DNA of 38,341 nt, from NCBI GenBank assembly GCA_046704785.1, contig JBJKRF010000028.1, positions 1-38,341 of the forward strand, in the 5' to 3' direction. The position numbers and the translations under genes were made by a program. Within the stretch, counting starts at the first letter, position 1. Every line of letters begins with the position of its first letter. The notes below the pieces were generated by a model. That model saw only the letters and a list, made by a program, of their open reading frames with translations, made no database searches and was not told the DNA's origin. The DNA is from JBJKRF01 sp046704785. Its GTDB lineage: Bacteria; Chloroflexota; Anaerolineae; Anaerolineales; Villigracilaceae. Of the stretch, positions 33,519 to 38,341 are shown one piece after another.

Positions 33519-34310
33519 ATGGCCATCAAACCGGTCATCCAAGCAATCCTTTTTCTGATTGGCATAGGCATCCTCGCGTGTATCTGGTTCGGAATCCGCG
33601 CCATTCGCTCCGGGCTAAAAATCACGCTTTTTCGCGTCCGGCAACAGCGCCTGATTTTCGGCTGGCGACTGATCGGGCTGGGGCTCCTGCTCACAATCGT
33701 CGGGTTCAGTCTGGCGCAGTACGGCCAGCCGCTGGCGGCGCGCGTCTTCCTACCCACGCCCACCGTTGCAGTGCCAACCCCGGTGCCCTCCCCCACAGAC
33801 ATTCCTACATCCACAGCCATTCTGCTTCCTACCCAGACGAATACACCGAACGGCACACTGACGCCAACCTTCACGCCTTCTCGCACGCCCACCTTCACAC
33901 CAACTGACACAGCCACCCGCGCACCCACGCTCACGCTGACCCCCTCTCCGACCGTGACTTTCACCCGTGTCCCCAGCCCAACCCTTTCACCCAGTCCGAC
34001 CAACACGCGCGCACCGACAGCCACTCATCTCGTCCAGTTTCAGAGCACCCGCGCGCCCACATACACCTCCACACCGACTCGGACAGAGACCTTAACCCCA
34101 ACGATCACTCCGATACCCACAGACACCCCAACTGTGACGGATACACCCTCTCCCACACGGACGCTTACGCCCACATCCACCCCTACAAAGACCTTCACAC
34201 CCAGCCAGACCCCAACGCCGATTTCCACTTCGACGATTCCTGCCGACCTCACACCCCTACCGACGTATCCGATCACGCCCAGGCCTTTCGCCAGCCCCGG
34301 TCGTCCCTGA
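33519..34310 (+). CDS. Membrane protein with long Thr/Pro-rich extracytoplasmic tail
   Basis: A 263-residue protein with two hydrophobic helices (about 6-27 and 49-70, a basic loop between) followed by ~190 residues dominated by Thr, Pro, Ser and Ala in TPT, SPT and TxTP units. Such tails are common as extended linkers in Chloroflexota envelope proteins; here no folded domain follows. With this helix topology the tail should be outside. The plus strand of this part is C-rich and very poor in G. ATG 33519 has only a weak ribosome site. The 33312-33518 stretch before it shows no clear promoter. Function unknown. Confidence 0.7.
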   Translation: MAIKPVIQAILFLIGIGILACIWFGIRAIRSGLKITLFRVRQQRLIFGWRLIGLGLLLTIVGFSLAQYGQPLAARVFLPTPTVAVPTPVPSPTDIPTSTAILLPTQTNTPNGTLTPTFTPSRTPTFTPTDTATRAPTLTLTPSPTVTFTRVPSPTLSPSPTNTRAPTATHLVQFQSTRAPTYTSTPTRTETLTPTITPIPTDTPTVTDTPSPTRTLTPTSTPTKTFTPSQTPTPISTSTIPADLTPLPTYPITPRPFASPGRP

Positions 34311-34436
34311 CCCTCACAAAAGAGAACCATCAAAAATCAGCGAGATAAAACAGATTTGTAAGACGCGTTAAGTTGTATACTTGCAGCCACTCGGCTGTAA
34401 AAGCCATCATCTGCACGGAGAAAGAGAGAACCCATA

Positions 34437-35207
34437 ATGCCAACGAGAAAGCGCAACAGACGAAGCAACCGGAATACCCAACAACGCCCCAAACTCGACA
34501 CCATCCAGATTGCCGCACTGGCCGTCATCGCGATTATCGTGGTCATTGTCGTCGTGGTCATCGTCCAGGGCCAATCGGCGGCGACGAACACGCCCCAGGC
34601 AACACTCCAGCCTACCAGCGGACCGCTTGCCACACAGGCACCGCTGGCCGCTTCCGGGCAAAACGCCTCGCTAACGGCCACCCCGCCCTTGGTCAGTACC
34701 AAGACCTACGCTTACGCTCCCCCCATGCTGATCGACGTCAGCAAACAATACTCTGCCACGGTCACCATGGCCAAAGGCGGACAGTTCGTCATCCAGCTCT
34801 TCCCGGATAAGGCCCCCATCACGGTCAACAGTTTCGTCTTCCTGGCCCGCCAGAAATTCTACGACGGCACCACCTTCCACCGTGTATTGGAGGGATTCAT
34901 GGCGCAAGGCGGCGATCCCACCGGCACCGGGTCAGGCGGACCCGGCTACCAGTTCGTCAACGAAAAGAACGATCTTAAATTCGACAAAGCGGGAGTCGTG
35001 GCAATGGCCAACGCCGGGCCGGATACCAACGGCAGTCAGTTTTTCATCACCTTCGGCCCCACGAGCCTGTCGGAAAACGACTATACGATCTTCGGGCAGG
35101 TCATCAGCGGCATGGACGTGGTCAACGGCATCACCCGCCGCGACCCAAGCACGAACCCCACTTTTACCGGCGACGCTATCAAGACCATAACAATCAGCGA
35201 GAAATAG
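34437..35207 (+). CDS. Membrane-anchored cyclophilin-type peptidyl-prolyl isomerase
   Basis: A 256-residue protein expected to catalyse proline isomerisation of exported proteins on the outer face of the cytoplasmic membrane. A highly basic start (RKRNRRSNRN) precedes one membrane helix (about 24-44), a Thr/Ala/Pro spacer (~45-90) and a bacterial cyclophilin domain (~100-255): FPDKAPITVNSFVFLAR, FHRVLEGFMAQGGDP and MANAGPDTNGSQFFITF are the active-site blocks, with Arg in FHRV and Phe in QFFI present. GAGAGAA precedes ATG 34437. A long hairpin follows the stop. Confidence 0.93.
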   Translation: MPTRKRNRRSNRNTQQRPKLDTIQIAALAVIAIIVVIVVVVIVQGQSAATNTPQATLQPTSGPLATQAPLAASGQNASLTATPPLVSTKTYAYAPPMLIDVSKQYSATVTMAKGGQFVIQLFPDKAPITVNSFVFLARQKFYDGTTFHRVLEGFMAQGGDPTGTGSGGPGYQFVNEKNDLKFDKAGVVAMANAGPDTNGSQFFITFGPTSLSENDYTIFGQVISGMDVVNGITRRDPSTNPTFTGDAIKTITISEK

Positions 35208-35223
35208 GAATGGAATAGATTTA

Positions 35224-35264
35224 GTGTGGGTGTAGGCGGCACGAAGCACTGCCTACACCCACAC
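35224..35264 (+). terminator. Long palindrome after the cyclophilin gene
   Basis: A perfect 14-bp inverted repeat (GTGTGGGTGTAGGC, 35224-35237, with 35251-35264) around a 13-base loop that can pair a little further. No T-run follows. It may be a tail-less terminator or a REP-type palindrome. Confidence 0.55.
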
Positions 35265-35293
35265 GCAACTCCCAGCCTCATACTACAGCCAAT

Positions 35294-35356
35294 CAAAAAG
35301 CGCTCCGCAGAGTACGTAAGATTTTCACCAATCTTCTGTTTCGCTGTGGGGCGCTT
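35294..35356 (-). terminator. Terminator of the kinase-receiver operon
   Basis: On the minus strand, 35356-35344 pairs with 35310-35298 (13 positions, two mismatches on this strand), enclosing a perfect inner AAGATT/AATCTT hairpin and ending in TTTTT. It lies 33 bases after the last receiver gene's stop and converges with the cyclophilin gene. Confidence 0.65.
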
Positions 35357-35388
35357 CTTGTGTTAACGATGAATGGAAAGAGAGCGAT

Positions 35389-35754
35389 TTACTCGTTCGG
35401 GCGCAAGCGCGAGGCTAATTCGCGCAACTGCATCGGGCTGATCGGTTTGAGCAAAACGATGTCGGCGACATCCCACAGGGTGTTCGCCTGACGTTCGTCG
35501 GCAGTGGCAACAATCACCTTGGCTTTGGATAAGCGTTGGTCAGCGCGAATATGCGCCAAGACATCCTGTCCCGAAGTACCCGGCAAGTGCAGGTCCAATA
35601 CGATCAGGGCTGGCTCCACCTGCGCAAGGCGGACCAGGGCAGCCCCGCCATCGGTGACAGCTTCGGTCTCGAAATCATTTTGCAGAGTGACCGAGAAAAT
35701 CTGGCTAAGTCGTGGGTCATCTTCCACGATCAACGCGATCGGCCTGTTGGTCAT
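35389..35754 (-). CDS. Single-domain response regulator (second receiver)
   Basis: A 121-residue receiver with no output domain. The acidic pocket is in LIVEDDPRL, the phospho-Asp in LIVLDLHLPG (about residue 54), Thr in VATAD and Lys in VLLKPIS. ATG 35754 is chosen, with GGAAA upstream; a TTG 18 bases earlier is less likely. It lies 14 bases downstream of another receiver that shares LDLHLP and VLLKPxS, so the two look like a tandem duplication served by the kinase at the head of the operon. Confidence 0.9.
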   Translation of the reverse strand: MTNRPIALIVEDDPRLSQIFSVTLQNDFETEAVTDGGAALVRLAQVEPALIVLDLHLPGTSGQDVLAHIRADQRLSKAKVIVATADERQANTLWDVADIVLLKPISPMQLRELASRLRPNE

Positions 35755-35768
35755 ACTGGTTTCCGTTT

Positions 35769-36152
35769 TCAATTGAATACGGCGTGAGAACCGGGAATGT
35801 TCAAGCGGGCGACAATTTCCAACAAACGCGCAATGCTAACGGGTTTTAAGAGAACAAAATCTGCCTGGCTTTCCATCGATTTCGCTAAGAATATATCGGC
35901 AGTCACCACCACAACAGGAATGCCTTTCGAGTGATCGTCGGACCGGAGTTGATGCAAGATGTCAGTGCCGGAGGCGTAGGGCAGATGAAGGTCCAGGATC
36001 ACAAGATCGGGCTTATGCTTCGACAGAAAGGTCGTCCATCGGTTTCCATCGGCATCGAGGCTCGTTTCGAACCCGGCCTGCCGCAAGGCAGTCTCGAAGA
36101 TCGCGCCCAATTTCGGGTCGTCTTCGACAATGAGGGCAAAGGGCTCAGACAT
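35769..36152 (-). CDS. Single-domain response regulator (first receiver)
   Basis: A 127-residue receiver. Pocket acids lie in LIVEDDPKL, the phospho-Asp in LVILDLHLPYASG (about residue 53), Thr in VVTAD and Lys in VLLKPVS. ATG 36152 overlaps the kinase gene's end by eight bases, so kinase and receiver are translationally coupled and likely a cognate pair. The absence of an output domain suggests a phosphorelay shuttle or protein-contact output. Confidence 0.92.
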   Translation of the reverse strand: MSEPFALIVEDDPKLGAIFETALRQAGFETSLDADGNRWTTFLSKHKPDLVILDLHLPYASGTDILHQLRSDDHSKGIPVVVVTADIFLAKSMESQADFVLLKPVSIARLLEIVARLNIPGSHAVFN

Positions 36153-38229
36153 TCTTTTTCTCCAATTCCTTGATGATGGGCAGGCAAATCGTGAAGGTAC
36201 TGCCGCGACCGACCTCACTCTCCAACGTAATCTGGCCTTCCATTAGTTCGACCAGTTGCTTGGTAATCGATAATCCCAGGCCGGTGCCGCGGTTTTCACG
36301 GGTGATGGAATTATCGACCTGACGGAAAGGCTCAAAGATGTAGGCGCGGGCCTCTTCGGGGATGCCGGTGCCGGTATCCGCCACTTGTATGCTCCAATGC
36401 TCCGAGTCGGGGGCATACAAACTGACACGTACCTGGCCGTCCTTGGTGAACTTGATGGAATTTCCCACCAGGTTGATAAGGATTTGCTGCAAACGACGTT
36501 CGTCGCCCCAAATGGTCTCTGGTAACTCAGGCGCGATGGATGCTTCCAACAGAAGGCCTTTGTTCCGGGTGACGACGGAGAGCTTGTCTTCCACCTGCTC
36601 CAGCAACTTGGTCGGAGAGAACGGCTCCAGGTGCAAACTGATCGATTTTGCTTCGATCTGGGCCTCGTCCAGCAGTTCGCTGACCATGGTCGTCAGATAA
36701 TTGGTGCTATCGACGACCTGGGCAGTAACATCCTTCTGTTCCGCAGTGAGCCTGCCAAACGCGCCGTCACGCAATAATTCGGCGTACCCCAGGATGCCGC
36801 CCAGCGGGGTGCGTAGTTCATGACTCACCTTGGCCAATAGCTGGCTTTTCAAACGACTGGCTTCGAGTGCCTGGTCGCGGGCAATCGCCAGCGCCTCCTG
36901 CGCCCGCTTAATATCGGTAATATCGCGCGCCACGGCCTGGAATCCAACGACCTTCTCCCCTTCCATGATAAGTTGAACATTCTGACCAAGCCAGATTTCG
37001 TGGCCGTTGGCCCCCAACGCGGTAAACTCGAAATAGGTGCTTGGCGCTTGCGAGAAGAACTGGTGTTCGTAAAAGCGTTTCAACTTATGACGAAAGTCCG
37101 GCGAGGCCAGTTCGAGGTAATGCTTCCCCAAGATGTGCGAAGCGTTGTCGAACCCCATGATGCGCACACCGGGCGGATTGATGTAAGTGAAGTAGCCATT
37201 GGCATCGGTGCGGTAGATGACGTCGCTGGCATTTTCGACGATCTGGCGGTAGCGGGCTTCGCTCTCCTGAAGGCGCGCTTCGGCGCGGGTGCGTTCGGCG
37301 AGCTCCTGCAAAGCCGAGTGGTACAGATTGGCGTTATCGATGACCAAGGCAACCAGGCGGGCAAATAATATGCCACTTTCGATCTGTTCGACGGTAAAAG
37401 GATAGTCCGGCTTGGAACGCCCTATCGCCAGAATGCCGACGCATTGATCGCCGGCCAGCACCGGGAAATCGATAACGGCGTGCATGGGTGTCTGGTCGTA
37501 AATTTTTCGGTGCCGGGGCCAGGAGGCGTAATCTTCGAGGACCGCAGGCTTTCCGGTGTCGAAGGCCTGCCAGGCCAACTCGCCTTCGCTGCGTCGCACC
37601 CGGTCGTCCTTCAAGAAGGGCTGGTTCCCGGTGACGGCGTGCACAGCCAGTTCGTCATCTTCCACAAGCATGATCTCGCCATAGGGCGCATCCAGCAAGA
37701 CGACCGCACGGTCCACGACCGTCTGGAGCAAATCGTTCAGCTCACGACGGTTCAACAAGTCCAGCGTAAACTCATGCAGGACGGACAGATATTCGTTTTG
37801 CCGCTTGAGTTGTTCCTGAATTCGCCGTCGCTCGGTAATATCTTCCTTGAGTGCGATGTAGTGGGTGACGGTTCCGTTTGCATCGGCGACCGGGGAAATG
37901 GAAGCAAACTCCCAGTAGAGATCCCCATTCTTTTTGCGATTGCAAAGCTCACCGTGCCACTCATGTCCCGAAACGATAGTCGCCCAAAGTTCACGATGAA
38001 CTTCGGGCGGCGTGTTCCCGCTTTTGAGTATCCGCGGATTCTTTCCAAGCACTTCCTCGGCGGAATACCCCGTGACCTGCGTAAATTTGGGGTTCACGTA
38101 TTCGATATCGCCCAGCGTGTCTGTAATGACAATGGAAGTGGGGCTTGATTCGACAGCGCGGGAAAGCTGGCGGACCTGCCGGTCGACTAGCCTTTGTTCG
38201 ATCAAGTGACCGAAGGTATTTCCCACCAC
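36145..38229 (-). CDS. PAS-GAF-PAS hybrid-operon sensor histidine kinase, probably 5'-incomplete
   Basis: Soluble sensor kinase; no membrane helices are visible in the 694 residues. Order: PAS/PAC (~22-140, SIVITDTLGDIEYVNPKFTQ ... DITERR), GAF (~150-305), PAS (~322-445), HisKA with the phospho-acceptor His470 in AKVSHELRTPLGG, and a HATPase domain with NLVGNSIKFT, DTGTGIPEEA and GTGLGLSI. A GTG at 38229 (or 38226) is the only local start and has no ribosome site. The residues before PAS, and those encoded up to the in-frame TAA seven codons further upstream (DAELVSV), read like the last helix of another GAF domain. The true N-terminus may therefore be missing at the window edge. It heads an operon with two receivers. 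Confidence 0.88.
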   Translation of the reverse strand: MVGNTFGHLIEQRLVDRQVRQLSRAVESSPTSIVITDTLGDIEYVNPKFTQVTGYSAEEVLGKNPRILKSGNTPPEVHRELWATIVSGHEWHGELCNRKKNGDLYWEFASISPVADANGTVTHYIALKEDITERRRIQEQLKRQNEYLSVLHEFTLDLLNRRELNDLLQTVVDRAVVLLDAPYGEIMLVEDDELAVHAVTGNQPFLKDDRVRRSEGELAWQAFDTGKPAVLEDYASWPRHRKIYDQTPMHAVIDFPVLAGDQCVGILAIGRSKPDYPFTVEQIESGILFARLVALVIDNANLYHSALQELAERTRAEARLQESEARYRQIVENASDVIYRTDANGYFTYINPPGVRIMGFDNASHILGKHYLELASPDFRHKLKRFYEHQFFSQAPSTYFEFTALGANGHEIWLGQNVQLIMEGEKVVGFQAVARDITDIKRAQEALAIARDQALEASRLKSQLLAKVSHELRTPLGGILGYAELLRDGAFGRLTAEQKDVTAQVVDSTNYLTTMVSELLDEAQIEAKSISLHLEPFSPTKLLEQVEDKLSVVTRNKGLLLEASIAPELPETIWGDERRLQQILINLVGNSIKFTKDGQVRVSLYAPDSEHWSIQVADTGTGIPEEARAYIFEPFRQVDNSITRENRGTGLGLSITKQLVELMEGQITLESEVGRGSTFTICLPIIKELEKKNV

Positions 38230-38341
38230 CGAGACCAGTTCCGCGTCTTACGGACGTGCCGGGTTGCGCGGTTATATGCTGTCACAGACCAGTTAGCCAC
38301 TCGCCCGGTGGGCGGTCCAGAGGGGGGTGGCGGCTATCCAG

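Noticed and set aside
33368..33907. 179-codon plus-strand frame overlapping the Thr/Pro-repeat gene
   Set aside because: Its second half is an out-of-frame reading of the repeat region and its first half resembles nothing; no ribosome site at its start.
33740..34250. Tandem-repeat or CRISPR-like array
   Set aside because: The repetition is codon-level (Thr/Pro) inside one open frame, with no constant repeat unit and spacer pattern.

Overview
The window is a gene-dense stretch (about 38 kb, mixed strands, no gap over 300 bases) of an ordinary bacterial chromosome. Gene content points to Chloroflexota, probably Anaerolineae. The signs are Thr-Pro-rich extracytoplasmic linkers, a membrane-anchored cyclophilin, multi-GAF membrane signalling proteins, an ABC-2/SpoIIM fusion and a 7TM protein with a sigma-like C-terminus. 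This placement is inferred from protein style; no rRNA or tRNA gene is present to confirm it.

Layout. Positions 1-5.7 kb hold an orphan response regulator facing tyrS, a small membrane protein, an HD-domain protein, a TIGR01777-type epimerase and a divergent HNH endonuclease. From 5.7 to 9.8 kb a minus-strand operon carries lgt, an ABC ATPase, the ABC-2/SpoIIM permease and an MBL-fold hydrolase, the last three joined by overlapping start and stop codons. From 9.9 to 15.9 kb lie a CDP-alcohol phosphatidyltransferase and an operon of a 7TM regulator, an S1-repeat protein and FtsK. From 16 to 18.2 kb lie a purine nucleoside phosphorylase, a membrane protein with an extracellular domain and a GNAT enzyme. 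From 18.4 to 23.1 kb a two-gene plus-strand operon encodes an HD-GYP phosphodiesterase and a GGDEF cyclase, which form a cyclic-di-GMP module. From 23.1 to 27.1 kb are threonine aldolase, rluD, lspA and alr. From 27.1 to 29.2 kb a deoxynucleoside kinase leads a run of three GNAT genes, two of them clear paralogues. A LysE-type exporter follows, then a second ABC-2 export operon (30.0-32.6 kb) whose first permease gene contains an in-frame TAG. Next come a frameshifted small STAS/SpoIIAA-like gene, a Thr/Pro-repeat membrane protein and a membrane-anchored cyclophilin. The window ends with a hybrid-type sensor kinase followed by two single-domain response regulators.

The main themes are envelope biogenesis (lgt, lspA, alr, two ABC-2 systems, a phospholipid synthase), signalling (cyclic-di-GMP pair, kinase with two receivers, orphan receiver, 7TM regulator) and housekeeping (tyrS, ftsK, rluD, purine nucleoside phosphorylase).

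The less ordinary signals are: (i) two structured intergenic elements (about 15.95 kb and 32.79 kb) sharing a conserved core and terminal inverted repeats; (ii) a possible attenuator in the tyrS leader; (iii) a membrane protein ending in a sigma-region-4-like helix-turn-helix, whose 3' end holds the ribosome binding site of the S1 gene; (iv) two disrupted genes within 2 kb; (v) a palindromic repeat of the kind dispersed in many genomes at 24.2-24.3 kb. I found no CRISPR array, prophage, insertion sequence, tRNA or rRNA.
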